Below, in pieces: positions 1 to 8,605 of a stretch of 64,000 nt of DNA. Every line of letters starts with the position of its first letter. Within the stretch, counting starts at the first letter, position 1. The notes below the pieces were generated by a model that was not told the origin of the DNA, did not search any database, and saw nothing but the letters and a program-made list of their open reading frames with translations. This DNA comes from Rossellomorea sp. y25 (GTDB lineage Bacteria > Bacillota > Bacilli > Bacillales > Bacillaceae_B): assembly GCF_038049935.1 (NCBI RefSeq), contig NZ_CP145886.1, positions 1,054,001-1,118,000 on the forward strand, written 5' to 3'. The translations under genes and the position numbers were made by a program.

Positions 1-98
1 TTCAGGAATAGAGCTACAAAGGAGCGTGCACCTTTTTTTCCACCAATCGTGATCATTAAGATGAAAAGGATGGCTGCGAGATACAGTTGTACAGTCAT
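1..98 (-). CDS. YibE/F-type membrane protein, second subunit (partial, 5' end only)
   Basis: Only the first ~32 codons lie in the window; the gene runs off the left edge. The start ATG overlaps the stop of the upstream YibE/F gene as ATGA, so the two are translationally coupled. The visible N-terminus (MTVQLYLAAILFILMITIGG) is a hydrophobic segment followed by GKKGARSF, as in the shorter partner of YibE/YibF pairs known from Firmicutes. Function of the pair is not established; both are multi-spanning membrane proteins. Confidence 0.7.
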   Translation of the reverse strand, partial: MTVQLYLAAILFILMITIGGKKGARSFVALFL

Positions 99-1234
99 GC
101 TCTAGCCTTCTTTCTGTTAACAAAAAAGATGGATGTATAGATGGCGATCGGGATTGCTAGTACAATGCCGATTCCCCCGGTCAGTGCCCTCGCCATTTCC
201 AGTGAAAGATTCATGGAAAGGGTGAAACCGAGTGGAGAAGCATTTTTGAAAAAAAGAATGAGCATGGGAATCGCCCCGCTGATATAGACGAAGAACAAAA
301 TATTCGTCATCGTTCCCATGATGTCCTGGCCGATATCGAATCCCGACTTCCTCAACGCTTTGATGGAGATGTCGGGATTCTTCTCGTACAGTCCGAAGAT
401 GGACGACGATAGGGTGATGGCGACATCCATCACCGCTCCCAAGCACCCCACGAGTATCCCTGCCATGAACACCATTTCATATGGACGGGTAAGGAATTGC
501 ATCTCCTCGTAACGGAGACCGTTTCCGGAGGTGAATCCGACCACAACATAAGCAATCAAGAGTGTCATGAACGTTCCAATCAAGGTCGCAACAACTGCTG
601 CATACGTTTTTTCATTAAAGCCATTGACGAATAAAAGGGATATACCGGTAAATAAAATCACCCCGATGCTGCATACTGCCAACAGGCTTATATCCTCTGA
701 GTTCAGGTAAATATCCAGGGCATAGGACAGGATGACGGCATTGACTCCAAGGGTGATCAGGGAGAACAGCCCCTGCTTCTTCCCGACCACTAATAAGAGC
801 AGGATAAAAACCCAACCGATGATCATCATGTATGTATCCCGCTTGACGTCTTCTATGTTCCCGGCCAGCTCCGTCGTTCCTGCTGAAGATGAATCGATAC
901 TTACGAATAATTCGTTCCCGGGGTGATATTCCTGATCAGTGGCCCCTGAGGAAGAATATTCATTGGTTAAAGTGATCATCTCTCCCTTTTGAACCCCGTT
1001 CTTCAATTCAGCTATGACATGCTGGGAGTAGAGCTTATCCTTATTTCCATTCATATCCTCCATTTCCGTCGTTTCCACAATCTTCGTACTGATCACTTCG
1101 GCAATCGGTCGATCATACCATTCATGATTGTGGTAGACGAAATAGAGGGAAGCGGCCACGCATAGTGTGAGGGTGATGTATATAAAAAGATGTTTGGAAC
1201 TCAAGTTTTTGCGTTCAGTGATTTGTGCAAACAA
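95..1234 (-). CDS. YibE/F family multi-spanning membrane protein
   Basis: 379-residue integral membrane protein. It has an N-terminal span at about residues 18-35, an outer soluble segment to about 130 and then about seven hydrophobic segments. The conserved C-terminal half (GCLGAVMDVAITLSSS, then DIGQDIMGTMTNILFF) matches the YibE/F family signature as I know it. It is first in an operon with the next YibE/F subunit (ATGA overlap). The family has no agreed function; a role in transport or envelope homeostasis is only a guess. A palindromic repeat, not a terminator, lies between it and the divergent copper-storage gene. Confidence 0.85.
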   Translation of the reverse strand: MFAQITERKNLSSKHLFIYITLTLCVAASLYFVYHNHEWYDRPIAEVISTKIVETTEMEDMNGNKDKLYSQHVIAELKNGVQKGEMITLTNEYSSSGATDQEYHPGNELFVSIDSSSAGTTELAGNIEDVKRDTYMMIIGWVFILLLLVVGKKQGLFSLITLGVNAVILSYALDIYLNSEDISLLAVCSIGVILFTGISLLFVNGFNEKTYAAVVATLIGTFMTLLIAYVVVGFTSGNGLRYEEMQFLTRPYEMVFMAGILVGCLGAVMDVAITLSSSIFGLYEKNPDISIKALRKSGFDIGQDIMGTMTNILFFVYISGAIPMLILFFKNASPLGFTLSMNLSLEMARALTGGIGIVLAIPIAIYTSIFFVNRKKARA

Positions 1235-1382
1235 CCATCCATACCTCCATGATTTAAATCAAAACTAGTATATGTATGGGATGAACTAAACAAGCTCATC
1301 CACCTGGTCTTCCATTGGTTACTTGCATTAATGGAACGAGCATTTATTCATTATTCCATAAAAAAGACGGTTAATCAAAAGA

Positions 1383-1428
1383 AGGGACGGACCTTGTGCG
1401 TTCATAAGAAAGCATGAGGTCCGTCCCT
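1383..1428. repeat. GGGACGGACCT palindromic repeat (family A, copy 1)
   Basis: Perfect 12-base arms (AGGGACGGACCT / AGGTCCGTCCCT) around a 22-base loop. This copy sits between two divergently transcribed genes, so it cannot serve as the terminator of either. That argues that the family is a dispersed element rather than just a set of terminators. The rest of the 393-base gap holds AT-rich sequence and the promoter of the next gene. Confidence 0.85.
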
Positions 1429-1558
1429 GTTTATTAAGTATGTTCCTTACCTAATACAAGGTGCGTTCTTCCAAGATGCCCCTGTTTACCCCCTATTTTT
1501 GCAGAAGTTATGCAAATAAAAATAAACCTCTTTGTTTATAAAAAAATGTACCTTATCC

Positions 1559-1582
1559 GTTTATTGCAAAATGAACGGGATA
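1559..1582 (+). promoter_or_regulatory. Candidate sigma-B promoter for the copper-storage gene
   Basis: GTTTAT (6/6 to GTTTAW), 12-base spacer, GGGATA (5/6 to GGGWAW). It lies about 45 bases before the TTG start. The match is by eye; sigma-B control is an inference. Confidence 0.45.
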
Positions 1583-1627
1583 TAGTAAACGTGTAGGAAA
1601 TACTTAATCTTAAAGGAGGAATTCAAA

Positions 1628-1954
1628 TTGTCACACGAACAATACCAATCGGCCATCAACGCACTCCATGAATGTATGGTGGCGTGTAATCATTGTTACG
1701 ATTCTTGTCTAAAGGAAGAAGATCTCAACATGATGAAAGAATGTATCCGGTACGATAGGGAATGTGCGGATATGTGTGCATACTTAGAACAATCCTTAGT
1801 AAGAGGGACTCCATTTGCGTCTGAGCTTGCCAGAGTGTGTGCTGCGATTTGTGAAGCATGTGGGGAAGAATGCAAGAAGCATGATCATGATCATTGTCAG
1901 GCATGTGCCGATGCTTGCTTCAAATGTGCAGAAGAATGTAAGAAAATCGCCTAA
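1628..1954 (+). CDS. Four-helix-bundle copper-storage protein (Csp3/YhjQ-like)
   Basis: 108 residues with 16 cysteines in CxxxC and CxxC spacings on predicted helices, plus a His-rich patch (KKHDHDHC). This is the pattern of Csp3, the cytosolic four-helix bundle that packs its core with many Cu(I) ions through Cys thiolates; B. subtilis YhjQ has the same length. There is no signal or Tat peptide, so it should be cytosolic. The start is a TTG eight bases after AAAGGAGG. It is monocistronic, ending at a bidirectional terminator shared with the convergent two-component genes. The likely role is copper storage or detoxification. Confidence 0.9.
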   Translation: MSHEQYQSAINALHECMVACNHCYDSCLKEEDLNMMKECIRYDRECADMCAYLEQSLVRGTPFASELARVCAAICEACGEECKKHDHDHCQACADACFKCAEECKKIA

Positions 1955-1970
1955 AGGAAATGAACATAAG

Positions 1971-2006
1971 AAAAGATCAAAGGACAGGGAGCCTTTGATC
2001 TTTTTT
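1971..2006. terminator. Bidirectional intrinsic terminator
   Basis: GATCAAAGG / CCTTTGATC stem with an A-run before and a T-run after. It separates the convergent copper-storage and response-regulator genes and overlaps the last bases of the latter. Confidence 0.85.
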
Positions 2007-2688
2007 ATGTTTTCCACTGGTAGCCGATGCCCCATATTGTTTTCAAATGATGTTCAATGGGGAAGCCTGCTTTTTTCAGCTTTTCCCTTAAATTCCTGAT
2101 ATGGGAATCCACGGTTCGGATATCGGTCGTGGAATGGATATCCCATACCATGAGAAGGAGCTGTTCCCGGGTGTATACCCGTTCAGTGTTCTTCATCAAG
2201 GAGTGCAGGATTTTATATTCTTTTAACGTCAGAGGGCTGATTTCATTTTCATATTTTAACGTGTAGGAGTCTTCATCCAACGTAAAAGCCCCTCTGGTCA
2301 AGTGATGATCCTCTACTTGGTCATACTGTTTGATCCTTCTGAATTGAGCGTTCACACGTGCGACCAGTTCCCCTTCGTCAAAGGGTTTTGTGATATAGTC
2401 ATCAGCCCCGGCGTTTAAGCCTTTAATGACGTCATCCTTATCACCCCTGGCCGTTAACATGATGATGGGGACGTTTGAAAACTCCCTGATTTTTTCACAG
2501 GTTTGAAAGCCACTGAGCTCAGGCATCATGATATCCAATATGACCAGGTCTACGGAATGTTTTTTAACAGACTGAATTGCGTCATAGCCGTTATTTTTCT
2601 TTTTGCATACATACCCGTGAGGCTTCAGATAAAGCTCCAGCAGGTTCAGCATCCTTCTTTCATCATCGATTAATAAAATGGTATTCAC
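2005..2688 (-). CDS. OmpR/PhoB-family response regulator
   Basis: DNA-binding response regulator with an N-terminal receiver domain (acidic pair in LLIDDE, phospho-acceptor Asp in LVILDIMMPE, Thr in MLTARG, Lys in ITKPF) and a C-terminal winged helix (VDSHIRNLREKLKK, IWGIGYQW). I chose the GTG start because GGAGGT sits seven bases before it; a TTG five codons upstream has no ribosome site. It follows its sensor kinase by 18 bases, so the order is kinase first, the reverse of most such pairs. Possible targets include the divergent ydhK-like lipoprotein gene upstream of the kinase. Confidence 0.9.
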   Translation of the reverse strand: MNTILLIDDERRMLNLLELYLKPHGYVCKKKNNGYDAIQSVKKHSVDLVILDIMMPELSGFQTCEKIREFSNVPIIMLTARGDKDDVIKGLNAGADDYITKPFDEGELVARVNAQFRRIKQYDQVEDHHLTRGAFTLDEDSYTLKYENEISPLTLKEYKILHSLMKNTERVYTREQLLLMVWDIHSTTDIRTVDSHIRNLREKLKKAGFPIEHHLKTIWGIGYQWKT

Positions 2689-2706
2689 CAGACTGACCTC
2701 CAAGCA

Positions 2707-4068
2707 TCACAGAATAATGTTGATCGATGTTCCTTTATTTCGTTGACTTTGTATTGAAATTTGACCGCCGTGTGCTTCCACCAGTTCTTTGACAATGGAT
2801 AGCCCGAGACCGGATCCGCCAAATTCCCTGGAACGTGATTTCTCCACCCGGTACATCCTGTTGAATACCTGTGGAAGTTCATCCGGTGGGATTCCCATTC
2901 CCTGGTCGTTAATTAGGAGGTTCATATTCCCTGATTCGTTTCGCTCAACCGTCACTTCAGTCGTTGAATGCGGGGGCGAATGTTTTAGGGCGTTATCCAA
3001 TAAGTTCATGACGATTTGTTCAAGTCGAATGGGATCGGCATGGAACGGGAAATCCTCCTTCACAGTCAAAATGAGATCGATTCCCTTACTTTTAAAAACA
3101 GGAGCAACCTTGTTGATGACTTTTTGATAAAAAGAGCCCGAATCGATGGTTTCAGTTTGAATGGAAAAATTGTTTTCATCAATCTTTGCCAGCTCAAATA
3201 AATTTTCGATCAACGTCAGGATGGTTTTGGATTCTTCTTGGATGATGTTCAGATATTCTTTTCGTTCAGATTCCGGGATGTCCTCTCGAAGAGCCACATT
3301 GGCATATCCTTGAACATATGTCAGGGGGGTTCTGAGCTCATGAGAAATATTCGCTAGGAATTCAGTACGCTCCTGTTGAATGGTCTCTAGATCTGTCGCC
3401 AGCCTCTGAATGGAATCCGATAGATCCCCAAGTTCATCCTGACCGAGTTCCGGAAGTTTCACCTCAAAATTCCCTTTGCTCAATTTTTCCGTCGCCTGCT
3501 TCATTTTTAACAAGGGACGCGTCAGAAGTTTCGATAGGAGAAAATGGATCCCCGTTAAGATGATGAGACTAAGTATTCCTGCGAGAAGGAAATGGCTGTT
3601 CAATTGGCTGATCAGGTTCCGCAACGGTGTGGCGCTTTTGAACATATAGACATATCCTTCGTTCCGTTCACTTTCGAAGGATGTAACGGTAGATAAATAA
3701 TTCATATCCTTCCAATTTGATTCGATGACCCTTCCTTCACGGGTCAACGATTCAGGGGTGACTTGGATTAGTTCACGCATCCCATCCGTTAATACACGTG
3801 AACCAATGATGACGTTATGGTTTTGATCTGTGATCACAACTTCCGTTTCCGTTTTGGATTCCATGAGGGCTATGTGGTGGAGCGTCGTTTCCGAATAACG
3901 ATCCTCTAACACATCACGATGACTGTTCCCCCGTGATAGAATCGATTGAAATTCTTCCTCGATCCGTGTATCGATGATATTGTCATGTAGATAGAGCATC
4001 AATAACCCTTCCATCACGAGAACCGCAATCGTGAAGTAGAGGGCTAACTTTGTTGAAATTTTCTTCAT
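2707..4068 (-). CDS. HAMP-type sensor histidine kinase
   Basis: 453 residues: membrane span near residues 8-27, an outer sensor loop to about 165, a second span (FLLAGILSLIILTGIHFLL), HAMP, HisKA with the phospho-acceptor His in ISHELRTPLTYVQGY, and HATPase with N box (NLLDNALKHS), G1 (DQGMGIP) and G2 (GGSGLGLSIV). It should phosphorylate the response regulator encoded just downstream. The ligand cannot be read from the sequence. The divergent YdhK-like lipoprotein and the nearby copper-storage gene make a metal or envelope stimulus plausible. Confidence 0.9.
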   Translation of the reverse strand: MKKISTKLALYFTIAVLVMEGLLMLYLHDNIIDTRIEEEFQSILSRGNSHRDVLEDRYSETTLHHIALMESKTETEVVITDQNHNVIIGSRVLTDGMRELIQVTPESLTREGRVIESNWKDMNYLSTVTSFESERNEGYVYMFKSATPLRNLISQLNSHFLLAGILSLIILTGIHFLLSKLLTRPLLKMKQATEKLSKGNFEVKLPELGQDELGDLSDSIQRLATDLETIQQERTEFLANISHELRTPLTYVQGYANVALREDIPESERKEYLNIIQEESKTILTLIENLFELAKIDENNFSIQTETIDSGSFYQKVINKVAPVFKSKGIDLILTVKEDFPFHADPIRLEQIVMNLLDNALKHSPPHSTTEVTVERNESGNMNLLINDQGMGIPPDELPQVFNRMYRVEKSRSREFGGSGLGLSIVKELVEAHGGQISIQSQRNKGTSINIIL

Positions 4069-4245
4069 AGTAAAACCTCATTTTGTCATTTCCTTTATTT
4101 TACCGAAAAAATATGAAAAAACTATGCACAATGCTTCAAGCCTGAAGGCATTTGTCATAAATCTTTCATGATTTTCTCGCATTTCTCCATATAATTTGCA
4201 ATTTTGCGGGATAAACTTTAATTCATAAATGAGAGGAGGACTACC

Positions 4246-4836
4246 ATGACTCAAAATAGTAAAAAAACGATCCTATTACTTTTTACAGCACTGTTTCTCC
4301 TGTTGGGTGCCTGCTCCAACAATGAAGAGGATATGGGACATGAAGACGGAAATGACCAGGAGATGAAGGAAGAAATGGACGGGATGGACCATGATGACAT
4401 GGATCACTCAAGTTCAGGAGAAGTACCTGAAGGCTTGAAGGAAGCGGCGAATCCCACCTATGCAGCAGGAAGTAAAGCCATCATCCAAGATGACCATATG
4501 GAAGGGATGAAGGGAGCCGAAGCCACAATCACAGGTGCTTACGAGACCTTTGTCTATACCGTTTCCTATACACCAACCACTGGCGGAGAAAAAGTGGAAG
4601 ATCATAAATGGATCATTCATGAAGAAATTGCCGATCATGGTGAGGAACGTTATTCATCTGGGGATGAAGTCGTCCTAAACGCCGATCACATGAAAGGGAT
4701 GGAAGGCGCGACCGCGACAATTGATTCCGTTGAAGAGACGACGGTGTATATGGTGGATTTCACACCAGTAACAGGTGGGGAAGAGGTAAAGAATCATAAA
4801 TGGGTGACAGAGAGCGAGTTGTCACCGGCTGAATAA
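4246..4836 (+). CDS. YdhK-like lipoprotein with two DUF1541 repeats
   Basis: 196-residue secreted lipoprotein with lipobox LLLGAC (lipidated Cys about 23). A linker rich in His, Met and Asp (for example MDGMDHDDMDHS) is followed by two DUF1541 repeats, each with a DHMxGM..A.ATI core, a YTPTTGGE/FTPVTGGE turn and an HKW end. The family resembles B. subtilis YdhK and often sits beside copper-resistance genes, but its biochemistry is not known. The Met/His-rich linker would suit copper or another soft metal (inference). It is divergent from the kinase, with a GAGGAGG ribosome site. Confidence 0.85.
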   Translation: MTQNSKKTILLLFTALFLLLGACSNNEEDMGHEDGNDQEMKEEMDGMDHDDMDHSSSGEVPEGLKEAANPTYAAGSKAIIQDDHMEGMKGAEATITGAYETFVYTVSYTPTTGGEKVEDHKWIIHEEIADHGEERYSSGDEVVLNADHMKGMEGATATIDSVEETTVYMVDFTPVTGGEEVKNHKWVTESELSPAE

Positions 4837-4862
4837 AGGTTGTTTAGTAAATCTTAATGCAT

Positions 4863-4895
4863 GAGCTTATTCTAAAAAAGGATAAGCTCTTTTTT
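4863..4895 (+). terminator. Intrinsic terminator after the DUF1541 lipoprotein
   Basis: GAGCTTAT / ATAAGCTC stem followed by six Ts. Confidence 0.85.
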
Positions 4896-4959
4896 GTGCA
4901 ATAAAGAATTGAAGGAATCTTGAATATTTGAAATAATTAGGAGGGAAGGGGGAATACCC

Positions 4960-5114
4960 ATGAGCCTTACAAAACGGGTGTTGGTCCTATTAGGGTTAGT
5001 TGATGCAGTACTGATCATCATGTATCCTATGGATTACTACATCCTTTTCTTGAGACCACGGGATACGTATTTCCGATAATTTTAATATGGGGAGGTATGA
5101 GATATTTCACTTGA
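4960..5114 (+). pseudogene. Small two-span membrane protein, apparently frameshifted
   Basis: An ATG after AGGAGGGAAGGGGG opens a 39-codon frame (MSLTKRVLVLLGLVDAVLII...) that ends abruptly in a charged tail (LRPRDTYFR). If one T is restored to the run at 5045-5048, the frame continues as LETTGYVFPIILIWGGMRYF, giving a 51-residue protein with two clean hydrophobic spans. The length fits exactly one missing base. It may be a pseudogene, a sequencing error, or the 39-residue peptide may be real. Family not recognised. It is followed by a terminator. Confidence 0.5.
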
Positions 5115-5132
5115 AGCTGTTGGAAGAAAAGA

Positions 5133-5186
5133 GGCTCCATCGTTCTTCTTTGTTACTGGAAAGCCGGACGATGGAACCCTATTTTT
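5133..5186 (+). terminator. Hairpin terminator between convergent genes
   Basis: GGCTCCATCGTTC pairs with GGACGATGGAACC (one mismatch, one wobble), followed by CTATTTTT. It lies just before the end of the convergent serine hydrolase gene. Confidence 0.65.
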
Positions 5187-5193
5187 AATGCAC

Positions 5194-6216
5194 TCAGATT
5201 TCAAAATAACCTTCAATCGATTTCGTCACTTCAAACGGGCCAGATTCTCTATTAGATGGAATTGCCAGCTTCAAGTCAAGTGCAGGGTAAAATGAGGCGC
5301 GGAAACTGACTCCGGGATCATAGCCCATCACATGAAACTTGTAGATCTCCTCATTCCTTTGATTCATCCATATTCCATACCCGTAGTGCACTTCTCCATT
5401 CACATGGACATGAGGGGTCAGCAGCTTCCCGGTCGTTTCTTCATTTACCAGTTTATAAGAAAATAAAGCTTCCCAAAGGCTCATCATGTCTGATGCTGTA
5501 ATAAACGCACCGCCGTCAGCCCCGCCTTTTACAGGAATTGAATAGAGGTTGGTTCTCCATGTATTCTCTTCCTCTATATATCCGACTGCCGTGTTGGAAG
5601 GAAGGCAGTCCAATGAAAAATAGCCAGAGTGGTCCATGCCTGCTTTATGGAAAATCTCAGATTCTATATATTCTGTAAAAGACTGCCCTGTTTGCTGTTC
5701 AATGATCAATCCCAATAGGATGAAACCTGCATTATTATAATGAAATCGATCACCGGGAGTGAATTTCATCTGACCGGATTGAAAGAATGGCAGGAAATCC
5801 CGTAGCGATCTCATGTGATAAACTGGTGTTTCTTTCCATAGCTCTTCAAAATCAGACATCACTTCTTCATCAAAATAATCCGGAATGCCTGATGTATGTG
5901 TCAAAAGATGATGGACGGTCACACGGTCATCAAAATGAGGAAAGTCGATATCCAAACAATCCTTTAGACGAGTGTCAAAAGAGAGTGCCCCTTTTTCAAC
6001 CAATTGGGCTATTCCTATGCTCGTAAATAACTTACTCCCGGAGGCAATTCCGAATCGTGTAGTCGGTTTGTTCGGAAGGCGATCAGATCGGTTCGCATAG
6101 TCACGGGCGCTTTCGGATACAACTTCTGTCCCTTGTTTAACTAGGACGACACCAGAGAAGTCGAGTTCTTGACAGCTTTGATCAATTAGATTACGCAGCT
6201 CGGTATGTTTGCTCAT
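5194..6216 (-). CDS. Serine hydrolase of the beta-lactamase / penicillin-binding-protein-like family
   Basis: 340 residues. The SxxK nucleophile motif is in GIASGSKLFTS (about residues 57-60), the YxN motif is in FHYNNAGF, and a Gly-rich stretch (KGGADGGAF) stands in the region of the third motif. HHLLTHTSGIPDYF is typical of the class C-like esterase/peptidase group. There is no signal peptide, so it is probably cytosolic, unlike true beta-lactamases. Substrate unknown: esterase, D-amino-acid peptidase or related. It starts at ATG after GGAGGTTAAATCA and is monocistronic. Confidence 0.85.
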   Translation of the reverse strand: MSKHTELRNLIDQSCQELDFSGVVLVKQGTEVVSESARDYANRSDRLPNKPTTRFGIASGSKLFTSIGIAQLVEKGALSFDTRLKDCLDIDFPHFDDRVTVHHLLTHTSGIPDYFDEEVMSDFEELWKETPVYHMRSLRDFLPFFQSGQMKFTPGDRFHYNNAGFILLGLIIEQQTGQSFTEYIESEIFHKAGMDHSGYFSLDCLPSNTAVGYIEEENTWRTNLYSIPVKGGADGGAFITASDMMSLWEALFSYKLVNEETTGKLLTPHVHVNGEVHYGYGIWMNQRNEEIYKFHVMGYDPGVSFRASFYPALDLKLAIPSNRESGPFEVTKSIEGYFEI

Positions 6217-6289
6217 TGATTTAACCTCCGTTATAGTCTATGACTCTACAAATCATTTTTTATTACATATTAACATAAATTTCCTTTGT

Positions 6290-6317
6290 GGGACATCGGG
6301 GACAGGCACCATGTCCC
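6290..6317. repeat. GGGACAGGCACC(A/T)TGTCCC repeat (family B, copy 1)
   Basis: GGGACATCGGGGACAGGCAC followed by CATGTCCC, in the gap between divergent genes. Same family as the copies near 11460, 29030, 47780 and others. Confidence 0.75.
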
Positions 6318-6432
6318 ACTACTCAAGCTAACGCCTGTAGTGTTTAGGAAATAACCCTATCCCTGAAATTTCTGCTATACTACATACAATGACAATTTTT
6401 CCCTAACAAAAAACGAATTGGAGGAACCGATC

Positions 6433-7050
6433 ATGGACAGCATCATCTTCGACCTGGACGGCACACTTTGGGACCCAATAGAATCCGTACTGGAAGCATG
6501 GAACAACGTCATCAACGAACATAACCAGTTAAAAGAAGGCATAACAAGGGAGCATCTTGAGGGAACCATGGGGCTTCAAATGAAGGAAATCGGGAAGAAA
6601 TTGTTCCCTGAATTGAACGAAGAGGAGCGGGAGCAGCTACTGAAAGATCTGTCCAGTCATGAAATCCCGCACTTAAGTAAGCATGGAGGGAGTCTCTATA
6701 ACCATGTGGAAAAGGTGCTTGTAGAGCTGTCGAAGAAGTCCAAGCTGTTTATCGTGAGCAACTGTCAGGACGGATACATCGAGGCCTTTTATGACTATCA
6801 TGGACTGGATAAGCATTTCATCGATTATGAGAACCCCGGCAGAACAGGTCTTTCAAAAGGTGAGAATATTAAGCTGATCATCGAACGCAACCATTTAATT
6901 GACCCAGTATACGTAGGTGATACAGAAGGGGACCAAAGGGCGGCAAAAGAAGCAGGGATTCCATTTATCTATGCCCGCTATGGATTTGGGGAGGCGAAAG
7001 AATACACCCAAGCCATTGATTCATTTGATGAGCTGCTGAATATTTTCTGA
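6433..7050 (+). CDS. HAD-superfamily phosphatase (phosphoglycolate phosphatase-like)
   Basis: 206 residues. Motif I is DLDGTLWDP with the two catalytic Asp at residues 7 and 9, motif II is FIVSNC, and motif IV is VYVGDTEGDQRAA, with a helical cap between motifs I and II. This is the subfamily-I HAD architecture of small phosphatases such as phosphoglycolate phosphatase or pyrophosphatase; the substrate is not readable. The start ATG is chosen because TTGGAGGAA lies just before it; a longer reading from TTG would place the ribosome site inside the gene. The gene ends 10 bases before a repeat hairpin. Confidence 0.88.
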   Translation: MDSIIFDLDGTLWDPIESVLEAWNNVINEHNQLKEGITREHLEGTMGLQMKEIGKKLFPELNEEEREQLLKDLSSHEIPHLSKHGGSLYNHVEKVLVELSKKSKLFIVSNCQDGYIEAFYDYHGLDKHFIDYENPGRTGLSKGENIKLIIERNHLIDPVYVGDTEGDQRAAKEAGIPFIYARYGFGEAKEYTQAIDSFDELLNIF

Positions 7051-7059
7051 TCATGTTGA

Positions 7060-7092
7060 GGAGGGACGGACCTTGTGAAGGTCCGTCCCTCC
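7060..7092. repeat. GGGACGGACCT palindromic repeat (family A, copy 2)
   Basis: Perfect 15-base arms (GGAGGGACGGACCTT and its complement) around GTG, right after the HAD gene. It could act as that gene's terminator, though the T-run is poor. Confidence 0.85.
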
Positions 7093-7198
7093 CATTTTAA
7101 TTGATTTCCATTATTGACTATTCCCGATTTTTGTAAGATAGTTACTATGTCCTGTCATAGAATGACAGAAATAGAGTTTTCTAGTGGGAGCATTTCTA

Positions 7199-8401
7199 AT
7201 GAAAGAATTTAATGGCCGATTACATAAGAAATACTATTATATGATTGTTTCGTTGATCATCGTCCTGATGATAGCGGGTTTACTGGTGGATAATCCGGTC
7301 AATTCACGATTCGCGGTGCATGGAGTGATGATCGTGATCATCTCTGGCTGTCTATTGATTTATCCTTGGTATGAGAATGCGTGGATGAGATATATGACGG
7401 TCATTTCGTCGACCGGTTATTTTTACACCCTGTTTTACTTGTATCCGGAAACCTGGTCGGGGTTTATTTTACTTTGTTTTATTCCTGCTTTTTCGATTCT
7501 CTTTTTTGACAAGAGGCTTTTTTATTTTTCGCTTGTGATCAATTTTGCTTTCATTGCCTTTACATTCGGTTATATCGGGTTCGTGGATAAGGGGCAGGAT
7601 TATCCTTACATATACACAGATTTAGTAGGGAATGTGGTGAACTTCCTGGCAAGTCAGGTCCTGCTGTATTTTATCTTTCATTTAACGAATCTGCGGATTC
7701 AGAAGCAGCGGGTTTACTATGAACAGGTGCAGCAGGCGGAGCGGATGAGGACGACTGGTCAGCTGGCGGCGGCTGTCGCCCATGAAATCCGGAATCCCTT
7801 GACCGTGGTGAATGGATTTCTTCAATTTTATGTGGAAAATCCCGCATTAAGTCAAAGCCAGAAGCAGAATTTTTCCCTTATGATCAATGAACTCGATACG
7901 GCGGAGCATGTCATTTCACAGTTCCTCTCCGTTTCAAAGCCCGATCAAGGGGAGAAGGTGGACAACGTTGATATTGAACTGGTTCTGCAAGATGTAACGG
8001 AACTCCTCAACATGTACGGTTTGTTGAATGATAATGGCATTGATCTCAACGTGGAAAAGGATTGTCATGTGGCGGTCAATTCTATTGAATTTAAGCAGCT
8101 TTTCATCAATCTAATGAAAAATGCCATCGAAGCTTCCCCGCATAGCGGGTCCGTTAAGGTGACGGCTACCAAAGTAAAAGGCCATGTCTGCATTCGAATT
8201 ATTGACAACGGACGTGGAATGAGTCAGGAGGAAGTGAAAAACCTCGGTACTCCTTTCTATTCCTTGAAGAGTAAAGGAACCGGCCTGGGTCTTATGATTT
8301 GCTTCAACATTGTGGAGAAATATAAGGGGACCATACACTTTGACAGCGAGACGGGAAAAGGTACGACGGTTACACTTCGGTTTCCGCTTGTTGACGTGTA
8401 A
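7199..8401 (+). CDS. Orphan membrane histidine kinase, sporulation-kinase-like
   Basis: About 400 residues: five or six hydrophobic spans over the first ~175 residues with no obvious outer sensor domain, a short helix, HisKA with His in VAHEIRNPLTVVNGFLQ, then HATPase (NLMKNAIEAS, DNGRGMS, GTGLGLMI). No response regulator is encoded next to it. The HEIRNPLT..GFLQ box and the polytopic N-terminus resemble KinB-type kinases that feed the Spo0 phosphorelay, so a sporulation role is a reasonable inference. The ATG is preferred over an upstream GTG because GGGAG lies eight bases before it. A terminator follows. Confidence 0.85.
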   Translation: MKEFNGRLHKKYYYMIVSLIIVLMIAGLLVDNPVNSRFAVHGVMIVIISGCLLIYPWYENAWMRYMTVISSTGYFYTLFYLYPETWSGFILLCFIPAFSILFFDKRLFYFSLVINFAFIAFTFGYIGFVDKGQDYPYIYTDLVGNVVNFLASQVLLYFIFHLTNLRIQKQRVYYEQVQQAERMRTTGQLAAAVAHEIRNPLTVVNGFLQFYVENPALSQSQKQNFSLMINELDTAEHVISQFLSVSKPDQGEKVDNVDIELVLQDVTELLNMYGLLNDNGIDLNVEKDCHVAVNSIEFKQLFINLMKNAIEASPHSGSVKVTATKVKGHVCIRIIDNGRGMSQEEVKNLGTPFYSLKSKGTGLGLMICFNIVEKYKGTIHFDSETGKGTTVTLRFPLVDV

Positions 8402-8415
8402 GTTTAAATGATAAC

Positions 8416-8464
8416 AATAGCAAAACGACCTGTTCCAATAAAGGCAGGACGTTTTGCTATTTTA
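8416..8464 (+). terminator. Intrinsic terminator after the orphan kinase
   Basis: AATAGCAAAACG pairs with CGTTTTGCTATT; inner CCTG/CAGG pairs extend the stem. Ends in TTTTAG. Confidence 0.85.
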
Positions 8465-8523
8465 GTTAGCTGAATTCGACGGTATAAATTAATTTACAAA
8501 AATGTTAAAATCTCCAAAAAATC

Positions 8524-8548
8524 GTTTAGGAAGATCCTTTCGAGGTAT
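8524..8548 (+). promoter_or_regulatory. Sigma-B promoter for the KGG stress protein
   Basis: GTTTAG, 13-base spacer, AGGTAT: 5/6 and 5/6 to GTTTAW-N12-15-GGGWAW. A GTGTAC-AAAC-GTACAC inverted repeat (8556-8571) lies in the expected 5' untranslated region. GsiB-like KGG proteins are classic sigma-B targets. Confidence 0.7.
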
Positions 8549-8605
8549 ATAACGAGTGTACAAACGTACACACCACTTTTACTAAACTTAAGGAGGATTT
8601 TCATT

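Noticed and set aside
1470..1500. CsoR-type copper operator before the copper-storage gene
   Set aside because: Only a half-match (TTACCCCCTA) is present; the other arm of the dyad is missing.
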